Of a stretch of DNA of 64,000 nt, positions 22,637 to 32,554 are shown in pieces. Source of the DNA: Sipunculus nudus (Eukaryota > Annelida > Sipuncula > Golfingiida > Sipunculidae); the NCBI GenBank assembly GCA_026874595.1, contig CM049316.1, forward strand, positions 20,671,839 through 20,735,838, in the 5' to 3' direction. The notes under the pieces are model-generated. The model had not been told where the DNA came from, did not search any database, and saw nothing but the letters and a program-made list of their open reading frames with translations. The translations under genes and the position numbers were made by a program. Within the stretch, counting starts at the first letter, position 1; every line of letters begins with the position of its first letter.

Positions 22637-23107
22637 CACGGGCCCTTCTAATGAATGTTGTTACATGAAATCGGGTCGGACTATGCGATACTGGCTGTAC
22701 GTATGGCTACAGGTACGTTGTACAATGTGTTACTCGGTGTACACACACACGCACAAATAAGTATATCGAAAATATATCCCCATACAAATACTGTTTACAG
22801 CTCAATTGGGTACCAGTGACATTCAGACACTGAAAACACACACACACATATTCGAACACACACATACGACACAAGACGAAAGGTAATGAAGACAGACAAA
22901 TAAAATCAGGTTTGTTACCATTATACATAAGGTTTATTGTCAAAAGCCGTACATGTCTATTAAGCAGTTATGTGTGTATATATATATATATATATGAATC
23001 ATACATACATGTTTTTACAAATGAAAAAGTGTACAGGTCTAATCATATTACTAGTTGCTAAAACACCAACGTCATCAAAGTTCTCAATCAGAATGCATCT
23101 GTATCGT
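22637..23107. other. Spacer with CA and TA microsatellites
   Basis: No gene is supported. CACA tracts lie around 22740-22865 and a (TA)n tract around 22977-22996. A minus-strand 3' untranslated region of the CARD-RING gene is expected in its right part. Confidence 0.4.
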
Positions 23108-23761
23108 TTACATATAGCAATCTATGACATCCTCCAGGGGGCAACGGCACCTGACACATGTTTTATCGTCCTTCGCTATAATATGCCACGCGCATTGGAA
23201 ACAGCAGACGAAGTGACCGCACGGAACAAACACCGTCTTCCTTTTATTCTCCATGCACACTATACAACAACTGAGCTCTGACCCGGATTCGTCACGAACG
23301 TCCTGTCCCCGTTTTTTATTGAGCATGTCCCGTGTGATCTGCCACCGTCCGACACGAGATATGTTCTGCGCTTGGGAGAGATGACCCTTCAGCCGGTGCA
23401 CGGTATCGTTGATACGCGAAGCTGCCTCATGATTCAGAGAGGAGAGAAGAACCGTGCGCGCCTCGCACTGACCATGAGAGCCAAGCAAGTTGATAAACGC
23501 GAGGAGATGCCGTAGACCCCGCCTTTTGAGGACGGACAGCAATTCATCGTTCTTCTGTGAACTGGTCGGCCTTGCCTGTATGCTTTCCACATGCTCTTGA
23601 AGCAAAATGTTGTTTTGCAGCAGGGCGACCATAAGCTTCTCGTTTGGGTCCAGCGTGTTCTGTAAATGGATTGCAGCAGAATTGATCACGTCTGCGACAG
23701 GAACCGACGGATGGTTTGACATGTAAGCACTTACATCCAATTGACATTCCTTGTCAGTCAT
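23108..23761 (-). CDS. CARD-RING protein (217 aa)
   Basis: The first in-frame ATG is at 23761; the frame extends nine codons upstream only from a GTG. Residues about 10-110 form a death-fold segment of CARD type (LDPNEKLMVALLQNNIL, RRGLRHLLAFINLL, ARTVLLSSLN). The last 55 residues are an IAP-type RING: CCIVC, then PCGHFVCCFQCA, then CVRC. The layout equals the C-terminal half of vertebrate cIAPs. It would predict a ubiquitin ligase recruited to CARD complexes. A TATAAGAG word about 85 bp upstream (near 23850, minus) is a candidate promoter. It is closely related in design to the double-CARD-RING gene at 26822-27985. Confidence 0.75.
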   Translation of the reverse strand: MTDKECQLDVSAYMSNHPSVPVADVINSAAIHLQNTLDPNEKLMVALLQNNILLQEHVESIQARPTSSQKNDELLSVLKRRGLRHLLAFINLLGSHGQCEARTVLLSSLNHEAASRINDTVHRLKGHLSQAQNISRVGRWQITRDMLNKKRGQDVRDESGSELSCCIVCMENKRKTVFVPCGHFVCCFQCAWHIIAKDDKTCVRCRCPLEDVIDCYM

Positions 23762-24097
23762 GTTTGTGTTGCAGGCGATCCGGAACACGGTTAGCTCACA
23801 TCAAATGCGTCGGGTGAAATAAGCCAGGAGACGCGCACAGGCGCCTCTTATACGTGCAAGTGAACGGAAGGTAGGTACAATCCTTTTTGATTTTTTTTTT
23901 GGTGCTGCATGCGTAGTCCTAGGTAACGTTTTGTGTTATGGCGTATCACGTGATTCACGCAGGTTTGTGATATAATACTGAGTCACTGTACACACAATAA
24001 ATATACGTGTTTTCCTTGCGCATGATATCGATGGTCGTTATCATGTATAGGCAGATGTAGACACAATCCTAAGCCTTTCTTGACCCGTCTGTTTGCA
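23762..24097. other. Promoter-containing spacer upstream of the CARD-RING gene
   Basis: It holds the minus-strand TATAAGAG word near 23850 and a short T-run at 23890-23900. No gene is supported. Confidence 0.4.
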
Positions 24098-24508
24098 CTA
24101 ACGATAGCTGCAATATGTACGTGTGCAAAGAGCTCCACTTGACGACATTCTTGCTGCAATTTCACGCGTACATGCTTCAAAATTAAGAGCGCTCACTAGC
24201 TTGGAGTGCGCCACATTATTATCAAATATTTGCAACAAGTTGATAAATGTTACCAGTCTCTGAACGTCCCAATGCTCGAGTATACACAGCAGCTCCCCGT
24301 TCCTCTCGATAGACGTCTCCTTCGCTTTGATACGATCCGCTTGAACAGAGTCGATTAGGCCTCTGTTGACCATGACGTCATACAGCAACACGTCGACATC
24401 AAGAGAGGTAACCAACTGAGGACGTATGTCACCGATAATGCTTCCGCCCGTGATCGGGGGTTGTATAGACAAGTAATATTCCATTGGCTCTACATCTCCG
24501 CTGTACAT
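24098..24508 (-). CDS. CARD-only protein, tandem copy 1 (about 136 aa)
   Basis: Start placed at the ATG shared by all three tandem copies; in this copy the frame also stays open to an ATG at 24631. The product has the YYLSIQPPITG entry and the death-fold helices shared with the neighbouring CARD-RING genes (LVTSLDVDVLLYDVMVNRGLI, ELLCILEHWDVQRLVTFINLL). It ends in a short Cys-containing tail without a RING. Expected to be a CARD decoy or adaptor. Neighbouring copies are about 0.52-0.54 kb apart and clearly recent duplicates. Confidence 0.65.
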   Translation of the reverse strand: MYSGDVEPMEYYLSIQPPITGGSIIGDIRPQLVTSLDVDVLLYDVMVNRGLIDSVQADRIKAKETSIERNGELLCILEHWDVQRLVTFINLLQIFDNNVAHSKLVSALNFEACTREIAARMSSSGALCTRTYCSYR

Positions 24509-24640
24509 GATGTATCCGTAAGGAGTTCTGTTCAGTACGGTGGTTGGCAATGAAATGATGCATTTATACAGCAACTGTCTATTTATATGTGTGCCCCTCC
24601 CCATATCCACACATCCACATCCTTGACCCATCTGTTTGCA

Positions 24641-25027
24641 CTAACGATGGCAGCATAATGGACATGTGCAAAAGGCTCTTTTGCGCCTATCTGCTTCCAA
24701 ATTAAGAGCGTACACTAGTCTGGAGTGCGCCACCTTATTATCAAATATTTTCAACAAACTGATAAATTTTACCAGTCTCTTCACGTCCCAATGCTCGAGT
24801 ACACACAGCAGCTCCCCGTTCCTCTCGATAGACGTCTCCTTCGCTTTGATACGATCCGCTTGAACAGAGTTGATTAGGCCTCTGTTGACCATGACGTCAT
24901 ACAGCAACACGTCGACATAAAGAGAGGTAACCAACTGAGGACGTATGTCACTGATAATGCTTCCGCCCGTGATCGGGGGTTGTATAGACAAGTAATATTC
25001 CATTGGCTTTAAATGTCCGCTGTACAT
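24641..25027 (-). CDS. CARD-only protein, tandem copy 2 (128 aa)
   Basis: Nearly identical to copy 1 through the death fold, with a different, shorter Cys-rich tail (CTCPLCCHR). Upstream of the shared ATG its frame is disrupted by single-base differences compared with copy 3. This supports the shared ATG as the true start. No RING is present. Function as for copy 1. Confidence 0.65.
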   Translation of the reverse strand: MYSGHLKPMEYYLSIQPPITGGSIISDIRPQLVTSLYVDVLLYDVMVNRGLINSVQADRIKAKETSIERNGELLCVLEHWDVKRLVKFISLLKIFDNKVAHSRLVYALNLEADRRKRAFCTCPLCCHR

Positions 25028-25198
25028 GATGTATCCGTAAACGAGTCCTGTTCAGTACGGTGGTTGGCAACGAAATGATGCATTTATACAGCAACTGTCT
25101 ATTTATATGTGTGCCCCTCCCCATATCCAGATCCTTGACCCGTCTGTTTGCACTAACTATGGCTGCAATATTGTACGAGTGCCAAGGACTCCATTTTA

Positions 25199-25567
25199 CT
25201 AGTTCTTTGATGCAAGGTTGCGCGTACATGCTTCACAGTTAAGAGCGGCCAGTAGCAGGAAGTGCGCCACCCTATTACCAAACATGTTCAACAAGCTGAT
25301 AAATATTACCAGTTTCTCAACGTCCCAATGCTCGAGTATACACAGCAGCTCCTCGTTCCTCTCGACAGACGTCTCCTTCGCTTTGAGACGACCCGCTTGG
25401 TCAGAGTCGATAAGGCTTTTGTAGAGCATGGTGTCAACCAACAGCACGTGGACATCAAGAGTGGCAACCAACCGGCCACGTAGTGTACCGATAATGCTTT
25501 CGCCCGTGATCGGAGGTTGTATTGACAAGTAATATTCAGGTGGCTGCATCACATCTTGGAAGTACAT
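25199..25567 (-). CDS. CARD-only protein, tandem copy 3 (about 122 aa)
   Basis: More diverged third member of the tandem set: PPEYYLSIQPPITGES entry, then LVATLDVHVLLVDTMLYKSLID and ELLCILEHWDVEKLVIFISLL. The frame is open to an ATG at 25624, but the family comparison favours the ATG at 25567. It ends shortly after the death fold. It lies between copy 2 and the fourth CARD gene. Confidence 0.65.
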   Translation of the reverse strand: MYFQDVMQPPEYYLSIQPPITGESIIGTLRGRLVATLDVHVLLVDTMLYKSLIDSDQAGRLKAKETSVERNEELLCILEHWDVEKLVIFISLLNMFGNRVAHFLLLAALNCEACTRNLASKN

Positions 25568-25747
25568 GATGTATCCGTAAAACGAGTCCTGTTCAGTACG
25601 GTGGTTGGCAACGAAATGATGCATTTATACAGCAACCGCTTATTTATATGTGTGCCCATAGCCCCCGCATCCTACACTAAAAAAGCATAAAAAACGTTTT
25701 TGACAATCCATACTGCAAGATACGATGACATGCGCCAACTGGCATTC

Positions 25748-26194
25748 TTATCCTTTTTTCGAACCGCCCGTTTGCACAGACGACGGCTGTAAAATGGTAT
25801 GTGTACCGATGACGCCAGTCGGGGAGAAGCTACATCCGTCAGCAAAGCGCTTCCATGCTGCTCGATTCAGACATTTCACGAGCACGACGTGCGGCCCGGA
25901 CCGGTTGCAGGTTTTGAGCAACTCGATAAAGGTGACAACTTGTTCAAGCCCCAACTCCATGATGATAAACAGCAGCATCTTGTTCTGATCGATGACGGTA
26001 TCTTCCCCGGTGATACGTGCGGCTTCGTCCTGACTTATAAGACCTTTCTGGAGCAGAGTGTCAATCAGCCAAGGATCGACGTCCAGGCTGGTCACCAACG
26101 TGCGCCACTGTGGCCGGAGGATGCTCGCGCTCGAAATCTCAGGTCTGACAGACAAGTAAAAATTCAATGGCTGCAACGTATCGACCCGGCCCAT
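25748..26194 (-). CDS. CARD-like protein (148 aa)
   Basis: Starts at ATG 26194. The frame stays open far upstream without another ATG. The product keeps the family signature: NFYLSVRPEIS, then LVTSLDVDPWLIDTLLQKGLI, QDEAARI and LGLEQVVTFIELLK. It is clearly homologous to the three tandem CARD copies and to both CARD units of the CARD-CARD-RING protein. The C-terminal tail (about 35 residues) is Ser/Gly-rich and lacks a RING. Likely a decoy or adaptor of the same host complex. Confidence 0.65.
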   Translation of the reverse strand: MGRVDTLQPLNFYLSVRPEISSASILRPQWRTLVTSLDVDPWLIDTLLQKGLISQDEAARITGEDTVIDQNKMLLFIIMELGLEQVVTFIELLKTCNRSGPHVVLVKCLNRAAWKRFADGCSFSPTGVIGTHTILQPSSVQTGGSKKG

Positions 26195-26821
26195 GGTGTA
26201 TCGGTTAAACACTCCCGTGCAGTACGGCGGTCGGCGATGAAATGACGGATGGATACAGCGACCGGTACTTTTGTAACCACGCCACAAGCAATGACATATA
26301 AAAGGACATATAAAATGAAACAGAACGGGATTCGACACACACGTTTGAAGTACCAAATCATTACCCCCATGGAGTTACGCCACATGATAGTCGGGAGGTC
26401 GGAGGCTGATTGCATCACACAGAACAGAACATCATACAGAACGCAGTACGAATATACAAACATCACAACGACACACTGACACACACGCACCTAACCGGGA
26501 GAGCGTTCAGAACAGGTTCCCCACATCCGTCATACAGTACACGTTGTACAGAAGAACACGTTTAAATATATACACTACATTTTATTCATTTGTTATTCAT
26601 TTATACAATAACAAAGGTGCGATTACGAAACACAAATGCGCAAAGTAAGATATATACACAAGTTTGAATCATCAATAAAGAACGTGTCAACGTATGTATG
26701 TTATAGAGAGTATCAATACAAAATCAGTTCACTTATCGTATATACAGGCACTTACGCGTTTCACTGTGTGAGCTGGGGCAGGGGAAGCAAAAAGAGTTCC
26801 TTATGGTACGTCCTGTTAGGT
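26195..26821. other. A+T-rich spacer upstream of the fourth CARD gene
   Basis: No gene is supported. It holds TATAAAA words on the plus strand near 26297 and 26309 that face away from any supported gene. It also contains the 3' flank of the CARD-CARD-RING gene. Confidence 0.4.
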
Positions 26822-27985
26822 TCACATGAAACAGGGTTTGATATCTTCTACCCGGTTTCTGCATGTTATACATGTCATATCCTCGTTCTCGCTGCACCTC
26901 AACGCACATGTGAAACAGCACCTTATGTGACCGCAGGGCAGAAATATCGTCTTCCGTTTGTTGTCCATACACACTACACAGACTTGTTCATTGGGATCAT
27001 CTGGAGTCACCGGTACGTCGTTTTTCTTTTTCGCACATAGCATGTCGCGCATGCGCCGCCACCGTTGACCAGAAGAAACCTGCCCATCCGCCCCGCTTAA
27101 CGTTCCATTGAAAGGCTCGGCCTCGTGACGGGTCGGTTGCTCGACCGTGTTCGTTGTTAGCGATCGTCCGACACGGCCAGCCTGCTGCGGGAAAGCGTGT
27201 GCGTTCAATGATTTCACCAGGATATCTCGCGGAACGGGCTGATCATACACCTTCAGCAACCCAATAAACCTGACGAAGTTAGGGAGACCCCGCTGAGCGA
27301 GGATGTCTAACAAGGCTGTGCTTTTCGCACAGCTGTGACGCTGGCGGAGTATGGTTTCGGCATTGAACCTGCTGATGATGCCTTCCTCGACCATCGCCTC
27401 CTGCAGCAGCGGGTCAACGTCCAGGCAATTAGCCAGCGCAACCCGGTCTGAATTGATAACACTGCGTATCGAAATAGCGGGACTGACAGACATGTAAACG
27501 TCGAGTGGATGCAACCAATCTGGCTGACGCGAAGAAACATGTCCACCCGCGCTGCCGCATTTTCCAGTGTGGGGGTCGGCCTGACTGCTTGACGGTCTCC
27601 CGGCTGTGTTCCCAGTAAGCGTACCTCCGCCAGGGACACCCTGCTTCCCGAAAGCGCATGCGTTGAGTGATTCCACCAGGATATCCCGGGGCACGGGTTG
27701 ATCATACTCCTCCAGCAAACCGATAAACCCGATGAAGTTTCGAAGACCGCGCTTCAGGAGGATGGCTATCAACTCGCTGGCTTTCCCACTCATAACAGGG
27801 CTGTTGTCTACAAGTTCAGCTTGGCCCTTGCATATGATGCCTTCCTGGACCATGGCGTTCTGTAGCACAGTGTTGACGTCCAAGTACATCAACAGCTTGA
27901 TACGGTTTCCTTTGATCACATTTGATATATTTATAGCGGGACGGACAGACAAGTAAACATCGACTGGATGTAGTGTACGTGACAT
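26822..27985 (-). CDS. CARD-CARD-RING protein (387 aa)
   Basis: The first in-frame ATG is at 27985. Two similar death-fold units follow each other (about residues 5-105 and 155-260). Each begins with a (L/V)HP(V/L)D(V/M)Y(L/M)SV entry and contains LLMYLDVN- or LANCLDVD-type helix 2 and an NF(I/V)(G/R)FIGLL motif. A Ser/Gly-rich linker leads to a C-terminal RING (CVVC, PCGHIRCCFTCA, CITC). This suggests a ubiquitin ligase with two CARDs, a layout I do not know from characterised proteins. The two units are near-repeats (for example YDQPVPRDILV in both), so the gene arose by internal duplication. A symmetrical TATA tract lies upstream near 28126-28142. Confidence 0.75.
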   Translation of the reverse strand: MSRTLHPVDVYLSVRPAINISNVIKGNRIKLLMYLDVNTVLQNAMVQEGIICKGQAELVDNSPVMSGKASELIAILLKRGLRNFIGFIGLLEEYDQPVPRDILVESLNACAFGKQGVPGGGTLTGNTAGRPSSSQADPHTGKCGSAGGHVSSRQPDWLHPLDVYMSVSPAISIRSVINSDRVALANCLDVDPLLQEAMVEEGIISRFNAETILRQRHSCAKSTALLDILAQRGLPNFVRFIGLLKVYDQPVPRDILVKSLNAHAFPQQAGRVGRSLTTNTVEQPTRHEAEPFNGTLSGADGQVSSGQRWRRMRDMLCAKKKNDVPVTPDDPNEQVCVVCMDNKRKTIFLPCGHIRCCFTCALRCSENEDMTCITCRNRVEDIKPCFM

Positions 27986-28280
27986 CTCAACACTTTCACA
28001 TTTGGGTAGAGCTAACACCGAACAGAACTGCTGCTGGTACTGGTCTGCTGTAAGCCCACAAAGTTCTGCTTTATGTAGCTGCCAGACAAGTCATCTGATC
28101 TTCAGGAGTTCACTGTGGGCATGTCGAATATATGTATATATACATGGGAGGGGCGTGTTTCAGACGTAGGTCCATCACTCACGGAATTGACGTTCAAATG
28201 ATGTCCTTGAACAAACACGTGCATCCCTATTATCGTATTGCGTAAAAAGCAGGCCACATAATAGCTTGTTTTAGACTGTC

Positions 28281-28440
28281 TGATCATCCATTTACGTTTG
28301 GTACGTTTAGTAAACCAGTATTAATCATGACCATATGTACAGAAAAAAACAACCAAGACAAAAATGACAAACTTAACGCTGGTGCATCGCTGATACATAA
28401 CAGCTACGATGTTAACCTCACGTGCCACCTGAACTCCAGT
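28281..28440. repeat. Diverged partial copy of the 433-bp tandem repeat
   Basis: Starts with the same word as the later copies (CCATTTACGTTTGGTACGT) and shares CTGGTGC..TAGCTGATACAT-like words with them. It lies at the 3' end of the small gene on the opposite strand. Confidence 0.55.
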
Positions 28441-28442
28441 CT

Positions 28443-28790
28443 TTACTCCGTCTGTGCCGCATCATTGCCTCTAGACACCGGTTCAGTCGACAGATACGTT
28501 TCCTCTGTGGACTCACTGGTTGCGTCGCACTCACTGCAATCGAGACATCTGAAACATGTTTCACAGTACGGCCGATTTTTCAGGTAGAGGCCGTGTCTCA
28601 TATCTGCAGGTAAACGCCGGTATAAATCCTTCATTGAATCATTCAGATATTTTAGTTCATCATACACATCCTTGCACCGAGACGGGTCAAACATAAAACC
28701 CCAACATCCGTACAGCATCATGTCCACCGTGTTGAAAAGTTCAATGAATTCCGTACGGTAAGATATTTCAGACCCGTCCGAGGTGGCCAT
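28443..28790 (-). CDS. Small unknown protein with a Cys cluster (115 aa)
   Basis: Starts at ATG 28790. A (TA)n tract with TATATATA is 55-70 bp upstream. Residues 1-70 are helical and acidic. Residues 75-90 carry a tight cysteine cluster (CETCFRCLDCSEC) that could bind zinc. The tail is Ser/Thr/Glu-rich. No family recognised. Isolated between copies of a non-coding repeat. Confidence 0.5.
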   Translation of the reverse strand: MATSDGSEISYRTEFIELFNTVDMMLYGCWGFMFDPSRCKDVYDELKYLNDSMKDLYRRLPADMRHGLYLKNRPYCETCFRCLDCSECDATSESTEETYLSTEPVSRGNDAAQTE

Positions 28791-29034
28791 TACTCTTTAT
28801 TCTTCTCTTCTGTCTTGGGATACTGGTCCAGTTTAAAGGAACGATATATATATATGCCCGCGATACGGATGGGGCACCGACGTATAGAAGGACTGTTCTA
28901 CAGCGGCTTGACCACCTCAAGTGCGCGCGTGTCTGACGAACGAAACTGTGTCATTGAAACGTGACTTGTATCACTGAAATTGTAAAGCGCAATTAAAGGT
29001 CATATAAAACAGCATGTTTACACTGACGACCCAT

Positions 29035-30003
29035 TTACGTTTGGTACGTCTGGTAAACAAGTATGATTCATAACCACATCATTACAGCAAAATATAGACG
29101 GCCTTGACGCTGGTGCTTAGCTGATACATGAAAACCAGGATGTTATCGCGTTCATGCTGCTGTGACTAACCACTCAGGACATTGACCGAATGCTTGCGGT
29201 CTGGTTTTTCCGATGTTTGCGCAGTTGTTGTGACACATTTGTCCTTGAGTCACAGTCTGGGCGACATGTCTTATCTCCTGTAAAAAGTTGTTTACGCAGA
29301 CGTACATTGACACGGTATGACGTGATTTCTCTAGAAAAGGAAGTGAAAACAAAACTTGCACCGGGTGCACTGCTGATTCGTACATCTGATTCGTGGAAAC
29401 TATATATAAAATATTGTTATTCCCATGTTTCGGCCGTGACTCATTTACCGACAGGACGTTGACCCAGTTACGTTTGGTACGTCTGGTAAACAGGTATGAT
29501 TCATAACCACATGACAACAGTAAAAAAATAGACGGCCTTGACGCTGGTGCTTAGCTGGTACATAAAAACCAGGATGTTATCGCGTTCATGCTGCTGTGAC
29601 TAACCGCTCAGGACATTGACCGAATGCTTGCGGTCTGGTTTTTCCGATGTTTGCGCAGTTGTTGTGACACATTTGTCCTTGAGTCACAGTCTGGGCGACA
29701 TGTCTTATCTCCTGTAAAAAGTTGTTTGCGCAGACGTACATTGACACGGTATGACGTGATTTCTCTAGAAAAGGAAGTGAAAACAAAACTTGCACCGGGT
29801 GCACTGCTGATTCGTACATCTGATTCGTGGAAACTATATATAAAATATTATTATTCCCATGTTTTGGCCGTGACTCATTTACCGACAGGACGTTGAACCG
29901 GATGTTTTCGGGTGGGTTTTCCATAGCTTTTAACGATTTTGTTTTGACACGTTTGTCCTTGAGTGAAAGTATCGCGGTTATCGGATATATGTAAAAAGTT
30001 GTT
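29035..30003 (+). repeat. 433-bp tandem duplication plus a diverged third part-copy
   Basis: Copies 29035-29467 and 29468-29900 are nearly identical. A third, diverged part-copy runs from about 29890 to 30003 straight into the promoter of the 794-residue gene. Each full copy has a TATATATAAA word (about 29400 and 29834, plus strand). Frames of 90 (plus) and about 120 (minus) residues are open in both copies, but opposing overlapping frames and lack of domains make coding unlikely. The array may be duplicated regulatory DNA. Confidence 0.75.
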
Positions 30004-30053
30004 TTGTTCATGTTGGAATTTCCACAGTATTACGTAATGTCTGGGTTACTGGC

Positions 30054-30060
30054 TATAAAA
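30054..30060 (+). promoter_or_regulatory. TATA box (TATAAAA) for the 794-residue gene
   Basis: The best TATA match of the region, 116 bp upstream of the ATG at 30170. The predicted leader contains a CTGCTG run. Confidence 0.65.
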
Positions 30061-30169
30061 GCTCAGCAGTACCAAACATTCAGCAGAACCTGCCACGCAC
30101 TGCTACCAGCCGGTTGAAACTGCTGCTGCTGTTGCTATTCTCTACATTACAAAAGCAGTCTTCAGCGAC

Positions 30170-32554
30170 ATGGGCTCTCGTTCGAAAACGGCAGATATGT
30201 CCGCTCGTTCAACGAAGAGAAACTCGCAACCATTGGCGAACTACAGTGGTGGTGATGTGTTCGCGCCGCTTCTATCAGGCGTAGAATGCAAAGAGAAAAG
30301 CCGGATCTCTACAATGACGGCGCCTCTGATGAACGACAACATACTCACCGTGCGCAGCATTGGACTGACGGTGAGGAAATGTTCCGACAAGGGTAATCCG
30401 GTGAACAGGCGTATCACGCCCGAGTTATTCGACGACTGTTGCGATCTGGCCTGGCTGCGCACGCTCATCTATTACGGGGAGCTGTTGGGAGCGAGCCTGG
30501 ACGACTGGAGCCGGTTGTACATGTTCTTCATATGCGACCTCGCCCTGTGTCAATCGGACAAGTCCCTGCCCGCGTTTCCATGCTTTATGAAGAACACGGC
30601 GGACATGTTCCTGCGTTTCCGATACAATCACTTCCCCTACCTGATGACCGACAACGAGGAGCTGTTTCCGGATTTCCACCGATCCCAATCCATCTCAAAG
30701 CTCTTCGGTTTGGAGTATTTCGTCACGGTGCTCACCACAGAGGAACGGCACCTTTCTCTGGCTGAAAATTTCCGCCGGACATTGCGTGGAGATGATCACA
30801 TTTTGAGCGAGGCCGACGCAGACGAAAGCAAGCTTCTGTGCAATGCGATCGGCGAAGCCATCCGCTGCGTGACAGACAGACTCATAAACAGGGAGCAAAA
30901 GGGCAACGATTTGATCCCGCTGCAAGAGGACATCAACCGCGTGGCAAAGGAACTGTGCCGCTCAACAGTTTTCGCACACGAGCAGGCCTTGCATGACCTG
31001 TATGTGCGTGTACATTCTTGCCTCAAGAAAATGGAGAAAGCAGCCAAAAGCCCTCCCACATACGGCCTGTACACCGGTAAATCGCGCGAACGGTGTGTCC
31101 TGAAAAGCTCGAAGAAAGGGGCGATACCGTTTACGCTGGTGCCGTATGGCCTGCAAGACGATGCGGGTACGTTTGATCAGGGAGCAACAACAGCCAGTGT
31201 CACGGATGATACCGCCGACCCCGTTTCCTCTGAACCGTCCGCAGCTGTCGATGCCGCCACCCTGAACGTACAAGCTGAACAGTGGGTGAAAGAAAATGCC
31301 GGTCATACGACAGTTGACGTCCAGGATCAACAGGGGAGTCCCGACGGTGCGACAACAGGAAGAACTCACGCCGAGCTCGGGAAGCGGAAACGCGGTCCGT
31401 GTCACGCTGCTGACGGTCAACCAAGGTTCAGCGCCCCGAGGAAGCGCATACGCATCGATGATACGCCATTTTCACCCATAGGCGGTGGCGACTGCGCAAC
31501 GCTGTACCCTCCTATTGACAGCTCGCCACAATCGCCCGGCACAGACGCTGACAGGCCGACCGCACACGGGGCGACGAATGGCTCAAACCTGATCCTGAAT
31601 TACGAAGGGAATGCGACACACTCCACGTCACAGGAGGAGGAAACGACCCTCAAAGCGCCTACGGTAAACGGGCGCCGACCCGCCATACCAGGCCCCTACG
31701 AAATATCTCTTAATACACCCGCAATGCCGGCCTTGTTGAACATAGATACACAAGACCTGGTATTGCCAGACGAGGTGCGTGACGAAGACGAGGACGGAAG
31801 TGTCCGTTTGCACCTCAATCAATCGGGCCCGGCGCAAGAGGGAGATGCGGGTAACGCTTTGGAGAATGAGGTGTCTATCGCCCGCTCAGCAACAAGTCAA
31901 CGAGACAAAAGCGCGCCACCGTCTGCAGTGGTTGGTGAGCATGAAAGTCCTTATTCTGATATATCAGACGACGAAATGGACAATACCGGGTTACCTGTGG
32001 GGGGGACACAACAACATATGGGTACACATTACGATCACATGCACAATGCAGGGACGGACTTGGGACACAGCACTCATTCACCCTTCACGGGACAATTCAT
32101 GCCGTCTCCCGGCGTGGTCAAAGCCAATGCGCCCGTTTACGCCTGTGCAGGGCAACGGCCGATTGCTGGCGTCACAGTCAATGCGCACTTGTATGACGGG
32201 ACGGGACTGCAGCAGCAAGGTACGTCTGTTGCAAGCGACCCAAACCCGATGAACATTCTGTACACCGTCGCCCAGCAATTGTCAACATGTGACGTGAATA
32301 CACAGAATTATATATACACTCCAGCTGCACCTATCGTCGCAACGCCAAACAATGCAACTGCGCATAACTACGCCTCAAACACGGCCGCCATGGATACGCA
32401 GGAACTTTGGAATGTGACGAACACGATGACGGACAAGCTGCACAGGGCCATCAGCAGCTTTCAACAGTCGATGGCCATGCTGGAAGACGTCAAACAGAAC
32501 TTTCAACAGTTGCAGCAACAAGTACTCCTAGTTTTCCCACGGGGATCAGCATAA
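30170..32554 (+). CDS. Large probable nuclear protein with disordered centre and helical C-terminus (794 aa)
   Basis: The ATG at 30170 follows a TATA box and a clean leader. Residues about 75-320 are folded and mostly helical, with many aromatic residues and cysteines (for example LYMFFICDLALC). Residues about 330-730 are low-complexity (Thr, Pro, Gly, Ala, Asp, Gln), with acidic patches and two basic clusters that resemble nuclear localisation signals (GKRKRGP near 402, PRKRIRID near 421). The last 60 residues are Gln-rich and helical, suited to a coiled coil (SFQQSMAMLEDVKQNFQQLQQQ). This build is common in viral transcription regulators and tegument proteins, but no homologue is recognised. 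The upstream repeats may modulate its expression. Confidence 0.75.
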   Translation: MGSRSKTADMSARSTKRNSQPLANYSGGDVFAPLLSGVECKEKSRISTMTAPLMNDNILTVRSIGLTVRKCSDKGNPVNRRITPELFDDCCDLAWLRTLIYYGELLGASLDDWSRLYMFFICDLALCQSDKSLPAFPCFMKNTADMFLRFRYNHFPYLMTDNEELFPDFHRSQSISKLFGLEYFVTVLTTEERHLSLAENFRRTLRGDDHILSEADADESKLLCNAIGEAIRCVTDRLINREQKGNDLIPLQEDINRVAKELCRSTVFAHEQALHDLYVRVHSCLKKMEKAAKSPPTYGLYTGKSRERCVLKSSKKGAIPFTLVPYGLQDDAGTFDQGATTASVTDDTADPVSSEPSAAVDAATLNVQAEQWVKENAGHTTVDVQDQQGSPDGATTGRTHAELGKRKRGPCHAADGQPRFSAPRKRIRIDDTPFSPIGGGDCATLYPPIDSSPQSPGTDADRPTAHGATNGSNLILNYEGNATHSTSQEEETTLKAPTVNGRRPAIPGPYEISLNTPAMPALLNIDTQDLVLPDEVRDEDEDGSVRLHLNQSGPAQEGDAGNALENEVSIARSATSQRDKSAPPSAVVGEHESPYSDISDDEMDNTGLPVGGTQQHMGTHYDHMHNAGTDLGHSTHSPFTGQFMPSPGVVKANAPVYACAGQRPIAGVTVNAHLYDGTGLQQQGTSVASDPNPMNILYTVAQQLSTCDVNTQNYIYTPAAPIVATPNNATAHNYASNTAAMDTQELWNVTNTMTDKLHRAISSFQQSMAMLEDVKQNFQQLQQQVLLVFPRGSA

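Noticed and set aside
22970-23281. Plus-strand frame over the RING end of the CARD-RING gene
   Set aside because: Antisense to a well-supported RING domain and partly a (TA)n translation.
29152-30011. Opposing frames of about 90 and 120-140 codons in the 433-bp copies
   Set aside because: Both strands are open in both copies, no domain or promoter fits, and the diverged third copy breaks the frames. Non-coding repeat preferred.
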